IMG/VR virus record: IMGVR_UViG_3300020205_005029
Location: 1 to 29,586 of that record
Direction: 5' to 3' (one strand)
Length of the DNA: 29,586 nucleotides
From: a virus
Shown: positions 7,058 through 15,738 of the stretch, one piece after another
Numbering within the stretch: the stretch's first letter is position 1
Layout of the letters: every line of letters starts with the position of its first letter
Translations under genes and position numbers: made by a program
The notes under the pieces: generated by a model
What the model was told of the DNA's origin: nothing
The model's input: the letters and a program-made list of their open reading frames with translations, nothing else
Databases searched by the model: none

Positions 7058-7792
7058 ATGGTAAATAAATTAGTTCTACAATCAGTTATAAACAAATACT
7101 ACTTAGGCGAAAACGAATCCGTTAAGTGGAAAATCAAAGACAAAATATTATCTATTGACTTTATGTCTGTAAACAAAGAAGTTATAGGTAAAGTTATCCA
7201 TACAGGTTTTGATGTTGAGGATAGTGAATTAGCTATCTTTGACACTAAAAAATTACTCAATTTACTCAGCATTACTCAGGGTGATTTAATCTTTGAATTG
7301 GAAAAAGGCAAATCAGTTTACACTAAAATGAAATTTGCAGACGAGTCATTTAACTTAACTTATGCACTTGCCGATCCACTTTTGATTGGAAAAGTAGGTT
7401 CTGTAACTGAACCACAATGGGATGCAGTTTTGCCTCTAGAAAAAGAGCATGTCGATAATTTAGTTAAAGCAAAGAATGCTTTAGCAGGTATTGGCTCAAT
7501 GACACTTTCAATTGATGTTGACCTAAACGGAGACAATATATGTGTATTCACATTTGGAGATGAGCAAGGCCATAACAACAAAATCACCTACCAAATGTAT
7601 GGTACAATCAAACAAGAGAAAGTTGAAATCCCATTCAACTCAGATATGTTTAGAAACATACTCAAAGAAAACAAAGACCTAGAAAGTGGAAATATCTACT
7701 TGAGCTACCAGGGCCTAATGAAACTTGAATTCAAATCAGAAGACACAACATGCGAATACTACATGGTTCGTAGAGAAGAAAGTGCCTTCTAA
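7058..7792 (+). CDS. Sliding clamp, T4 gp45-like
   Basis: A 244-residue protein directly downstream of the polymerase and similar in length to T4 gp45 (228). It opens with an amphipathic helix (KLVLQSVINKYYL) and a run of beta strands, then shows the two-domain pattern of PCNA-type trimeric clamps: a first domain with ELAIFDTKKLLNLLSI (about 56-71) and a second with VEIPFNSDMFRNILKENKDLESGNIYLS (about 188-215). The latter matches the gp45 segment in which a strand is followed by the helix and the ring-closing strands. The clamp tethers the polymerase to DNA and, in T4, also activates late transcription by binding the late sigma and co-activator. Assignment rests on position and pattern. Confidence 0.88.
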   Translation: MVNKLVLQSVINKYYLGENESVKWKIKDKILSIDFMSVNKEVIGKVIHTGFDVEDSELAIFDTKKLLNLLSITQGDLIFELEKGKSVYTKMKFADESFNLTYALADPLLIGKVGSVTEPQWDAVLPLEKEHVDNLVKAKNALAGIGSMTLSIDVDLNGDNICVFTFGDEQGHNNKITYQMYGTIKQEKVEIPFNSDMFRNILKENKDLESGNIYLSYQGLMKLEFKSEDTTCEYYMVRREESAF

Positions 7793-7860
7793 TATGTATA
7801 ATAGAATTAGGAAATTCAAATTAGTTTTCGTATATTATAGTTATAAATTAAAAGTTAGTT

Positions 7861-8213
7861 ATGCAAGAAACAAAACGACGAGGTCGTCCTGCTCGGGACG
7901 AAAATGACACACAATCAAACTTATGTACAATTAAAGACCCCGCAATGGAGCCTTTCTACATTGTAAAGGATGCTACAAACTTTACAGTAATGGAAAGATC
8001 TGTTGCTACAAGAGGTTTTGGAGGTAGTAAAGCATCTGGTAAAGAAACTGAAAAAGTAGTAGGCTACTACAGTAACTTTGCAAATGCTGTAAACCGCATC
8101 TCAAAAGAAAAGTTTTATCAAAATCAAGGTGAGTACGAAACCATTCAAGAGTACCTCAACACTTGGAATACAGTTAAAGAAGGAATGGAATCAATGTTAA
8201 ACAAATTAGAAAT

Positions 8214-8217
<4 letters not shown>
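7861..8217 (+). CDS. Hypothetical protein with AT-hook-like N-terminus
   Basis: A 118-residue soluble protein of unrecognised family. Residues 4-12 (TKRRGRPAR) contain the GRP core flanked by basic residues typical of AT-hooks that bind the minor groove of AT-rich DNA. The rest includes EPFYIVKDATNFTVMER (about 29-45), a Gly/Ser-rich loop and a helical C-terminal half (IQEYLNTWNTVKEGMESMLNKLEI). The stop overlaps the groES start by four bases (ATGA), so it is probably co-translated with the chaperonin genes. The 68 bases upstream are very AT-rich with no clear promoter. Confidence 0.75.
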
Positions 8218-10149
<1,932 letters not shown>

Positions 10150-10150
10150 T

Positions 10151-10414
10151 ATGAAAACTGAACAAGTAGAATATAACGAACTTATCGCAACACGAGTACC
10201 CCCTGGAGATCAGTGGGTGCTCGTAAACGATAAAAGTAAAGTGATTCATAAGTCACTTACTGATGCTTTAGAGGCATGGTTTGAGGTAAACCAAGAAAAG
10301 GCAGAGTTTCGTTTAGCTCCTTTGGACAGTAAACTATATGTTATCCGAAATGAGATAAAAGAAATCCAACCCGAACCAGTTAAACGCTTTAACATTTACG
10401 GAGACCCACAGTAA
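10151..10414 (+). CDS. Hypothetical protein, 87 aa
   Basis: A small soluble protein starting one base after the groEL stop, so probably the last gene of the chaperonin transcript. It begins MKTEQVEYNELIATRVPPGDQWVLVNDKSK and contains a predicted helix (SLTDALEAWFEVNQEKAEF) between strands, a compact alpha/beta pattern. No family is recognised. Its stop codon lies inside the loop of the terminator at 10400-10429, so the last codons form the 5' arm of the hairpin. Confidence 0.7.
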   Translation: MKTEQVEYNELIATRVPPGDQWVLVNDKSKVIHKSLTDALEAWFEVNQEKAEFRLAPLDSKLYVIRNEIKEIQPEPVKRFNIYGDPQ

Positions 10415-10429
10415 CGGGTCTCCTTTTTT
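10400..10429 (+). terminator. Rho-independent terminator after the chaperonin genes
   Basis: GGAGACCC (10400-10407) pairs perfectly with GGGTCTCC (10416-10423) around an eight-base loop, followed by six T (10424-10429). The 5' arm overlaps the end of the preceding gene. Confidence 0.85.
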
Positions 10430-10431
10430 AC

Positions 10432-10443
10432 ATATTTATAATT
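10432..10443 (+). promoter_or_regulatory. Putative late-type promoter motif before 10444
   Basis: ATATTTATAATT lies immediately after the terminator and directly before ATG 10444. It shares the ATATTTATAA core with the sites at 11402 and 14315 and resembles the T4 late -10 box (TATAAATA). Only the repeated occurrence supports it. Confidence 0.3.
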
Positions 10444-11403
10444 ATGAAATTGACAGACATTCTACGCGAAATCGAAGGAGAAGAAGATGGTATGCAACAA
10501 GTAAAGGTTCGTTATGACCTTGCTGTTGAACCTGCTGATCTCGACAAAGCATTAGCTGCTTTAAACGATCCTAAAACATATGGTATCTACGCACAAAATA
10601 TGCGAGATCCAAAAGCTATTGTAAAAGCATTCGGACCTTCAATTCCTGCACAAAAAGCAGGAGCTGCTTGGAAAGATTGGGATTCTCGCTCAGATGATGA
10701 AAAAGCATTCAAAATAATTGATATCAAAAACAGAGTACCTGAAGCATGGGCTAAAGCAGAAGCTGAAGCAGAAGCAGGCTATGAAAAATGGCAAGCAGAA
10801 GGAAACGATGGTAATTTAAACGACTATTTATTTTCACTCTCAGGTAAAGAACTTCCAAAAGACATTATCGGAAAATACGGAGCCAATTACTACCCAATGA
10901 AAACACCAGACAATTTGAAAAAATATGGTGGTAAATTGGAACAAGACATTCACTATGTAGTAAAAGATGGTAAAATTGTTTTTCCTTCAACACTAGAAAA
11001 TCCATATAAAACAAAACCATACTTGTCCAAAGTATTGAAAACAATTATGGACAATGCAAAAGTAGAATATACTTTAGTAGATATTGAACAAGATGGAGGA
11101 GAAGCACCAAAAACAGTAGAAAAACCAAAAGCTGATGCTGTACCACCATTATCTGTAACTGCGGATAGTTTAGATAAAATAGACAAAATCCGTAAAACAT
11201 TCCAAAAAGAAATTGGAGATGTACCTACAGCAAAATATGAAACTGAATCCACTAAAACAGAAGATGGAATTCAATATAAATTGGTTGTAACAGGTATTTC
11301 AAAAGACCAAAGACAAAAACTTTTAGTGAAAAAAGCTACATTGAAAGAGGAAATGGATTTTGATTTTGATTTATATAGAATGAAAAAATTAGCAGGACTA
11401 TAA
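10444..11403 (+). CDS. Unrecognised protein with head-targeting-like termini, 319 aa
   Basis: The family is not recognised. The N-terminus, MKLTDILREIEGEED, resembles the short Lys-then-hydrophobic leader ending in an acidic cleavage site found on T4 internal head proteins (general form MKxxxxFIxE). The last residues, DLYRMKKLAGL, resemble the RMQxLAGI motif that opens three nearby proteins. Between them lie an Ala/Glu-rich helical stretch (EAWAKAEAEAEAGYEKW, about 99-115), a region GANYYPMKTPDNLKKYGG, and two similar-looking alpha/beta segments (about 20-60 and 240-300, both with a KVRYDL/KYETES strand followed by a helix). Gene order and a late-type upstream motif suggest a structural or head-associated protein; this is inference. 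Confidence 0.75.
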   Translation: MKLTDILREIEGEEDGMQQVKVRYDLAVEPADLDKALAALNDPKTYGIYAQNMRDPKAIVKAFGPSIPAQKAGAAWKDWDSRSDDEKAFKIIDIKNRVPEAWAKAEAEAEAGYEKWQAEGNDGNLNDYLFSLSGKELPKDIIGKYGANYYPMKTPDNLKKYGGKLEQDIHYVVKDGKIVFPSTLENPYKTKPYLSKVLKTIMDNAKVEYTLVDIEQDGGEAPKTVEKPKADAVPPLSVTADSLDKIDKIRKTFQKEIGDVPTAKYETESTKTEDGIQYKLVVTGISKDQRQKLLVKKATLKEEMDFDFDLYRMKKLAGL

Positions 11404-11415
11404 TATTTATAAATA
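11402..11415 (+). promoter_or_regulatory. Putative T4-type late promoter before 11423
   Basis: AATATTTATAAATA includes an exact TATAAATA (11408-11415), the T4 late promoter box, eight bases before ATG 11423. The site overlaps the stop codon of the preceding gene. Transcription would start almost at the ATG. Confidence 0.45.
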
Positions 11416-11422
11416 AAATAAA

Positions 11423-11500
11423 ATGACACAAGAACAATTACGTATGCAAATGTTGGCTGGTATCATCACTGAAGGTCAATATAAAGCAATACTGAATGAA
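11423..11500 (+). repeat. Conserved leader-coding segment, copy 1
   Basis: Codes for the LRMQMLAGIITE leader. It shares a 23-base identical run (11441-11463) with copy 3 (15124-15146) and is clearly related to copy 2 at 14340. Confidence 0.8.
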
Positions 11501-11875
11501 GATGAGTATAATACCTCTCAAGCAGATGCACGTTTAGGAAAATTAGCTAACCGATTACTTCAATCTGTTTCTAACAGCACCGAGGTAAAAGGTAACGGAA
11601 CAGCCGAACTTGAAGAACTTGAACCAGGCTACTACATAATCAAAACTACCAAACCAGGTAAACTTTTTAAAAAAGCAAGAACCGGTGAGTTACACCTTTA
11701 TGTAGACGCTAATCCTGATACTCTTATCATGAAAACCATTATCAATGGAAATTATGAAGGAAAAGAAGCATTAGATTGGGGAGAAGGAATGTTTGCTGAT
11801 GACGATACTATTTACGAAAAAGTGCTTGATGAAGCTTTAAAAATGGCCATGTTTGTAATGCATTCACAAAATTAA
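11423..11875 (+). CDS. Shared-leader protein A (putative capsid-targeted), 150 aa
   Basis: The first 26 residues (core LRMQMLAGIITEGQY, 6-20, then LNE at 24-26) are nearly identical to the starts of the proteins at 14340 and 15106, while the remainder differs. I-T-E at 15-17 followed by Gly matches the (I/L)-x-E site cut by T4 gp21-type prohead protease. The body has a basic strand-rich segment (GYYIIKTTKPGKLFKKARTGELHLYVD, about 70-96) and a helical acidic C-terminus (WGEGMFADDDTIYEKVLDEALKMAMFVMH). No known fold is recognised. A late-type TATAAATA lies just upstream. I infer packaging into the head with removal of the leader; the function of the mature part is unknown. Confidence 0.8.
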   Translation: MTQEQLRMQMLAGIITEGQYKAILNEDEYNTSQADARLGKLANRLLQSVSNSTEVKGNGTAELEELEPGYYIIKTTKPGKLFKKARTGELHLYVDANPDTLIMKTIINGNYEGKEALDWGEGMFADDDTIYEKVLDEALKMAMFVMHSQN

Positions 11876-11879
11876 TGTA

Positions 11880-12233
11880 ATGGACAATTTTAATTTAAAA
11901 CAATACTTATCTGAAAACAAGCTAAACGAAGCTGAAGGTAGAAATTTATACAACACAGCTGGTCAAATGATCTCTCAAGTTGGATTATTTACCCAAGAAC
12001 TAGCAGACGAATTAGAAGCAGAAGATAGAGGAAATTTATATCGTTTCTTTGACACCCCAGAAGAAAAAGCTGAGTTAATCAAAATTTCAGAAGGATATCA
12101 AGTATACTTAGCTAAAGTAAAAACAATGATGGATGAATTAATGAGTGATCCAATGCACCAAGTTGCAGTAGGTGATGCAGGTAGAAATACCAATCCATTA
12201 GAAAAAGCTTATTATAGAGCAAAAAATATTTAA
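11880..12233 (+). CDS. Unrecognised helical protein, 117 aa
   Basis: Starts four bases after the stop of the previous gene. The N-terminus, NFNLKQYLSENKLNEAE (3-19), carries two (L)-x-E sites, LSE and LNE, and resembles a short head-targeting leader, though it lacks the LRMQMLAGIITE core. The rest is predominantly helical and acidic (LADELEAEDRGNLYRFFDTPEEKAELIKI; VYLAKVKTMMDELMSDP), ending in a basic tail. No family is recognised. It is followed directly by a terminator, closing the unit that began at 10444 or 11423. Confidence 0.7.
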   Translation: MDNFNLKQYLSENKLNEAEGRNLYNTAGQMISQVGLFTQELADELEAEDRGNLYRFFDTPEEKAELIKISEGYQVYLAKVKTMMDELMSDPMHQVAVGDAGRNTNPLEKAYYRAKNI

Positions 12234-12239
12234 ATAAAG

Positions 12240-12264
12240 AGCTTGCCTAGTGCAAGCTTTTTTT
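12240..12264 (+). terminator. Rho-independent terminator overlapping a promoter
   Basis: AGCTTGC (12240-12246) pairs with GCAAGCT (12252-12258) around the loop CTAGT, followed by a seven-T run (12258-12264). The 5' arm also contains the CTTG that forms the -33 box of the gp44 promoter. Confidence 0.8.
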
Positions 12265-12273
12265 GTATAATAC
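12242..12273 (+). promoter_or_regulatory. Putative promoter of the clamp-loader gene, embedded in a terminator
   Basis: CTTG (12242-12245), a 20-base spacer and TATAATAC (12266-12273), which ends four bases before ATG 12278. The -7 element fits TAnnTTTG only in its first half. The arrangement is the same as at 15846-15877. Confidence 0.4.
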
Positions 12274-12277
12274 GGTT

Positions 12278-13186
12278 ATGAAAGAAAATACGTTATATGT
12301 AGAACGTTTTCGCCCTACATCTTTAAAACATTTTGTTGGTAATGAAAATATCAAAGACACAATCCAAAAATACCTTGATCAAGGTGATATCCAAAACTTT
12401 ATTTTCTATGGCCCACCAGGCTGTGGGAAAACAACTCTAGCTAAAATCATCGTTAAAAATCTAGATTGTGATTATCTCTATATAAACGCATCTGATGAAA
12501 ACGGAATCGATACTATTCGAGAGAAAGTAAAAGGATTCGCTAGTGCTGCCTCTTGGAAAGGTATCAAAGTAGTAATCCTAGATGAAGCAGATTTCATTAC
12601 CATTCAAGGACAAGCCGCTTTACGAAACGTAATCGAGACATTTTCTCGCTCAACACGTTTTATCTTAACTTGTAATTTTGTAGAGCGAATCATTGACCCA
12701 CTCCAATCACGTTGCCAGGTACTTAAAATTGTACCACCAACAAAAATGGATGTGTACAACCATTTAACTTGGATATTAGCTGATCAATTGAGCTTGTCAT
12801 ATCAATCAGAGGATATCAAGTCATTGATTTTAAAGTACTATCCCGATATGCGTAAAATGTTAAATGTTTTACAAATGTCTGTAAAAGATGATGCTATTGT
12901 ACTTGATGAAACAGTATTGACCTCTACAAGTTATATTAAAGAGGTATTGAAAGAACTAGCAGGCAAGAAAAACTGGATTGCTATTAGACAAATTATAGCA
13001 GATTCGAATACAAAGGACTTTGAGGAACTATATCGCTCACTATTCGAATACAGTTCAAAATATGCCCCAGGTAAAGAAGGCTCCGTTGCAATTATCTTAA
13101 ACGAGCACCTTTATCAAGCAAATTTCCGAATTGACAAAGAAATTAACGTAATGTCTGCAATTGCTAAGATAATTGAAGTAATATGA
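12278..13186 (+). CDS. Clamp-loader ATPase subunit, T4 gp44-like
   Basis: AAA+ ATPase of 302 residues that, with the small subunit, opens the sliding clamp and loads it on primed DNA. Walker A GPPGCGKTT is at 45-53, Walker B VVILDEAD at 98-105, and the arginine-finger SRC motif at 144-146. The opening VERFRPTSLKHFVGNENI is typical of replication factor C/gp44. I chose ATG 12278 over an in-frame TTG at 12263, because the earlier start lies within the T-tract of the terminator and adds five unconserved residues. The gene overlaps the next by ATGA. T4 gp44 is 319 residues. Confidence 0.96.
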   Translation: MKENTLYVERFRPTSLKHFVGNENIKDTIQKYLDQGDIQNFIFYGPPGCGKTTLAKIIVKNLDCDYLYINASDENGIDTIREKVKGFASAASWKGIKVVILDEADFITIQGQAALRNVIETFSRSTRFILTCNFVERIIDPLQSRCQVLKIVPPTKMDVYNHLTWILADQLSLSYQSEDIKSLILKYYPDMRKMLNVLQMSVKDDAIVLDETVLTSTSYIKEVLKELAGKKNWIAIRQIIADSNTKDFEELYRSLFEYSSKYAPGKEGSVAIILNEHLYQANFRIDKEINVMSAIAKIIEVI

Positions 13187-13389
13187 AGCACCTATTAAGA
13201 TATACTCTTTCGTGGGTATCTCAAAATTTGACCATACCTTTCTGGACAATCGGTCATATCCACTTGATGACAACAATATATGCTGACATACATGAAATAT
13301 TAATGTCGCTTGGAATGAACATAATTGTGGCAGCTGGGTTTATAGCTGACTTTATAGATTATAGAAAAGATAAGTTAAACAATAAATAA
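13183..13389 (+). CDS. Small membrane-associated hypothetical protein, 68 aa
   Basis: Overlaps the clamp-loader gene by ATGA. The sequence has an aromatic N-terminal half (LLRYTLSWVSQNLTIPFWTIGHIHLM) and one likely membrane segment, ILMSLGMNIIVAAGFIADFI (39-58), followed by a basic end (DYRKDKLNNK). This suggests a single- or double-pass inner-membrane protein with its C-terminus in the cytoplasm. No family is recognised; position inside the replication genes does not reveal its role. Confidence 0.65.
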   Translation: MKHLLRYTLSWVSQNLTIPFWTIGHIHLMTTIYADIHEILMSLGMNIIVAAGFIADFIDYRKDKLNNK

Positions 13390-13395
13390 AACAAA

Positions 13396-13641
13396 ATGCA
13401 AGAACAACCTAGATTAAACATTGATTTTAAAAACACAACAGCCGTTACTGGTTTTGATGGTGGACAATTGTTTGGACAAGCAGTTATCCTACGTAAAGTA
13501 TCTAAATTTTTAATTGGAGCAGATGAAGATTCACTCATCCCAATCCCAGTATTCTATGATTTGGAAAGTAAGAAAATCATCTTAGATACACTTCCACCAG
13601 ACATTCGTGAAGAATATAAAGATATTGCCCTTGACCTCTAA
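13396..13641 (+). CDS. Hypothetical protein between clamp-loader genes, 81 aa
   Basis: A small, soluble, strand-rich protein: FDGGQLFGQAVILRKVSKFLIG (20-41) and LIPIPVFYDLESKKIILDTLP (47-67) look like two beta hairpins. Preceded by an A-rich start region (AATAAATAAAACAAAATG). It overlaps the small clamp-loader gene by 35 bases if that gene starts at GTG 13607. No family is recognised. The place corresponds to where T4 keeps regulatory genes near 44-62, but no RegA similarity is visible. Confidence 0.7.
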   Translation: MQEQPRLNIDFKNTTAVTGFDGGQLFGQAVILRKVSKFLIGADEDSLIPIPVFYDLESKKIILDTLPPDIREEYKDIALDL

Positions 13642-14065
13642 GAAGCAAATAAAAGATATATGGGGGTGGTTGAATGAAATCACCCTCTATAAAACTCCCA
13701 TCGAAAATATTTCCGAAGAATCATGGGACAAATGGAACTCTTACATGATACATCGATATGTATCTATGAATATAAATTATGTTGAACTAGCTAATTATGT
13801 TCAAACTCTACCATACGAGAACAAGCAACAAACATATACAATTTATAGAGAGATGATTCCAAAAGCAAAAACGTTCTTGAAGTATGTCAAGTCAAGAACA
13901 AAGAGACAGCCTGCAACGTTGGTAGAGTACGTAGCAAAATATTTTGAATGCAGTTTAGGCGAAGCAGAAGAGTATATTGACCTTTTACGCGAACATGGTG
14001 TACGACAAGTGTTGTACTCTATGGGTATAGAGGATAAAGAAGTAACTAAGTTATTAAAGAAATGA
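13607..14065 (+). CDS. Clamp-loader small subunit, T4 gp62-like
   Basis: The segment WGWLNEITLYKTPIENISEESWDKWNSYMIHRYVSMN (about 19-55) is the hallmark of gp62-type proteins, the subunit that joins the gp44 tetramer into the clamp loader. The rest is helical, with a winged-helix-like end (LVEYVAKYFECSLGEAEEYIDLLREHG). No ATG lies upstream of this segment, so the start must be GTG 13607 or TTG 13625 or 13631; the GTG is given. The length of 152 residues compares with 187 in T4. The stop overlaps the next gene by ATGA. Order is 44, two small genes, 62, unlike the adjacent 62-44 of T4. Confidence 0.85.
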   Translation: MKNIKILPLTSKKQIKDIWGWLNEITLYKTPIENISEESWDKWNSYMIHRYVSMNINYVELANYVQTLPYENKQQTYTIYREMIPKAKTFLKYVKSRTKRQPATLVEYVAKYFECSLGEAEEYIDLLREHGVRQVLYSMGIEDKEVTKLLKK

Positions 14066-14316
14066 CCGCAAATAGAGAAACATTTGGAACAAACCCAAAC
14101 AACCCCCTTCAAACAAGATCAATCCACAAAACAGATTCAATTGTTGATTCAGTAATTGATCAATTTGTAAGTAGAGCCCGCTTTGGAAAAGAAAAATATG
14201 GTACTGATCTAGACAGAAATGATTTAAGTGTTTTAGATTGGATCGAACATGCCAAGCAAGAACATATGGATGCCATATTGTATTTGGAAAAACTTGAACG
14301 AATACTAAAGGGCTAA
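14062..14316 (+). CDS. Small MazG-like nucleotide hydrolase family protein
   Basis: The 84-residue protein contains RARFGKEKYGTDLDRNDLSVLDWIEHAKQEHMDAILYLEKLE, the pattern of a short phage protein family related to MazG-type all-alpha NTP pyrophosphohydrolases; the HAKQEHMDAILY helix carries the metal-binding-like Glu and Asp. The first 20 residues are unstructured and polar. It overlaps the gp62-like gene by ATGA. Activity and substrate are inferred from family resemblance only. It is the second MazG-like protein of the window, the other being at 3661. Confidence 0.7.
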   Translation: MTANRETFGTNPNNPLQTRSIHKTDSIVDSVIDQFVSRARFGKEKYGTDLDRNDLSVLDWIEHAKQEHMDAILYLEKLERILKG

Positions 14317-14330
14317 TATTTATAATAAAA
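14315..14330 (+). promoter_or_regulatory. Putative late-type promoter before 14340
   Basis: AATATTTATAATAAAA overlaps the stop codon of the preceding gene and lies nine bases before ATG 14340. It is almost identical to the site at 11402, which also precedes a leader-bearing gene. Confidence 0.4.
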
Positions 14331-14339
14331 TACTTTAAA

Positions 14340-14417
14340 ATGAATAAAGAAACTTTACGCATGCAAATGCTTTCAGGTATAATCACAGAAGGTGAATATG
14401 CAGCTGCTATCAACCAA
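14340..14417 (+). repeat. Conserved leader-coding segment, copy 2
   Basis: Codes for LRMQMLSGIITE. It is more diverged in DNA than copies 1 and 3, with silent changes throughout, while the protein is kept. Confidence 0.75.
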
Positions 14418-14843
14418 GAAGTTGAAGAAACTGAAAAAGATTCACTTAATGAACACTACGTTGTAGGAGGAATTGTAGGAATTGGAGCTGTTAATCAAAT
14501 CCCATCTCGCGCTAAAGCAGATTATGAAGATGCTTTTGAACATTTCTTAGGTCAAAAATATGAGTTGAAAGAAGAAATCAACGAAGAAGAAATGGGTGAA
14601 AATATAGCTGATTTTTTAAATCAAAATATGGATGAAATTACATCTCAATTAGGTGATGTTTTTTCTAACTTTGAAACCATGGGTGATCCAAAAGTAGCAA
14701 CTGCTGGTGATGGAGAAGAAGGTATAGATATTTCTTTTGATAAAGAACATATGTTAGAACTTTTCCCTGAAGGGGATCCATATAATGAAGTAGAATCAAT
14801 AGATATAGCAGGTAAAACTGTTTATTATAATGATTATCGTTAA
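14340..14843 (+). CDS. Shared-leader protein B (putative capsid-targeted), 167 aa
   Basis: Begins with the same leader as the proteins at 11423 and 15106 (LRMQMLSGIITEGEY, residues 6-20), with the I-T-E prohead-protease-like site at 15-17. A second L-x-E (SLNE, 35-38) follows. After it comes a Gly-rich hydrophobic stretch (HYVVGGIVGIGAVNQIP, 39-55) and then a strongly acidic helical body (YELKEEINEEEMGENIADFLNQNMDEITSQLGD; FDKEHMLELFPEGDPYNEVESIDI). No known domain is recognised. The acidic composition would suit a protein packed inside a head against DNA counter-ions or a DNA mimic, but neither is shown. Confidence 0.8.
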   Translation: MNKETLRMQMLSGIITEGEYAAAINQEVEETEKDSLNEHYVVGGIVGIGAVNQIPSRAKADYEDAFEHFLGQKYELKEEINEEEMGENIADFLNQNMDEITSQLGDVFSNFETMGDPKVATAGDGEEGIDISFDKEHMLELFPEGDPYNEVESIDIAGKTVYYNDYR

Positions 14844-14860
14844 TACTTTCAACTACTAAT

Positions 14861-15094
14861 ATGAACCCAAAAGACGTAATCACAGTAGATGTTCCTCTAT
14901 TTATTCGTTTACTCGAATACGCTAGAGAAGATGCCCAAACAGACATGGATTTACATGATGTGGCAGACAATATCATCTCATTAGCATCTTCAGGTAAAAC
15001 GTTAACAATGGACGACTATAGTTCTATTGTTGGATCTCAAGAAGAAATAGATGAAATTCGAAGAATGCAAGTTAGAGCTGGCATTATAAAATAA
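14861..15094 (+). CDS. Hypothetical protein with C-terminal leader-like motif, 77 aa
   Basis: A small acidic helical protein: VPLFIRLLEYAREDAQTDMDLHDVADNIISL (11-41) followed by KTLTMDDYSSIV (46-57). It ends EIRRMQVRAGIIK, which echoes the RMQMLAGII core of the shared leader, here at the C-terminus. It lies between two leader-bearing genes. No function is known to me. The repeated motif suggests it goes to the same place as its neighbours, or binds the same partner. Confidence 0.75.
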   Translation: MNPKDVITVDVPLFIRLLEYAREDAQTDMDLHDVADNIISLASSGKTLTMDDYSSIVGSQEEIDEIRRMQVRAGIIK

Positions 15095-15105
15095 AATAAA
15101 ACAAA

Positions 15106-15183
15106 ATGAATAAAGAACAACTCCGTATGCAAATGTTGGCTGGTATTATTACAGAGAGTCAATATAAATCTCGTTTAAATGAA
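15106..15183 (+). repeat. Conserved leader-coding segment, copy 3
   Basis: Bases 15124-15146 are identical to 11441-11463 (23 bases). Flanking codons differ mainly by silent changes. Confidence 0.8.
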
Positions 15184-15735
15184 ATGTCTATAGATGACAC
15201 ATTTAAAGCTGAAAAACTTGCTAATCAAGAGGTAAGTGATTATATTTCTAAAAATAATTTAGGTTCTGCAAAAAATGTTGAAAGATTAATGAATGTTTCC
15301 TATGAGGAAGGAAGAAAAATTATATCTAGGGTAACTTTATCAACAGGAGAAATACTTTATTTTGAAACCATATATGGTTCCGATTTAAATTTAATTAGTA
15401 TTAAACAAGTAGGTAATCCTTATGATTTCCCTACCAAAAACCCAAGAAAAACCAAAAGTAAAATCCCCGGAATTACTCTAAAAGTTAATAAATCAAGCGG
15501 TGAAGTCAACATGTCAAGTAGTAGTGGTGACTACGATAGCTTTATTGAAGATGATGGTACAATAAGTTTTGCAGTTGTAGATGACAACATGGATGAAGAA
15601 TTTAATGATGATAATTGGAAAGATATTTTAGGGAATGATCACGCATTTGTTAAAATAGCAAATACTATTCCTACAGAAATAGAAGCATTTGATGATTACG
15701 TACAAATTACTATTAAGGCAAGTGATTTAATGTAA
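15106..15735 (+). CDS. Shared-leader protein C (putative capsid-targeted), 209 aa
   Basis: Starts with LRMQMLAGIITESQY (6-20) and LNE (24-26), the third copy of the leader; its leader DNA has 23 bases identical to that at 11423. The body is mixed: a helical part (FKAEKLANQEVSDYISKNNLGSAKNVERLMN), a strand-rich part (GRKIISRVTLSTGEILYFETIYG), a basic proline-containing linker (FPTKNPRKTKSKIPG, about 108-122), a Ser-rich stretch and an acidic end with a strand (YVQITIKASDL). No domain is recognised. The upstream ATTATAAAATAAAATAAAACAAAATG resembles the late-type sites. Confidence 0.8.
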   Translation: MNKEQLRMQMLAGIITESQYKSRLNEMSIDDTFKAEKLANQEVSDYISKNNLGSAKNVERLMNVSYEEGRKIISRVTLSTGEILYFETIYGSDLNLISIKQVGNPYDFPTKNPRKTKSKIPGITLKVNKSSGEVNMSSSSGDYDSFIEDDGTISFAVVDDNMDEEFNDDNWKDILGNDHAFVKIANTIPTEIEAFDDYVQITIKASDLM

Positions 15736-15738
15736 TAC

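Noticed and set aside
12263-12277. TTG 12263 as the clamp-loader start (likewise TTG 17047, 21548 and 27628 for other genes)
   Set aside because: These upstream TTG codons lie in a terminator T-tract or inside the preceding gene, and a well-placed ATG follows shortly after with the conserved sequence intact.
13396-13641. RegA-like translational repressor between the clamp-loader genes
   Set aside because: Position suggested it, but the length (81 residues) and sequence show no RegA pattern.
14054-14413. Minus-strand frame of 119 codons across 14062-14413
   Set aside because: It is antisense to two supported plus-strand genes and the product is a hydrophobic, low-complexity sequence typical of shadows; all other genes run on the plus strand.
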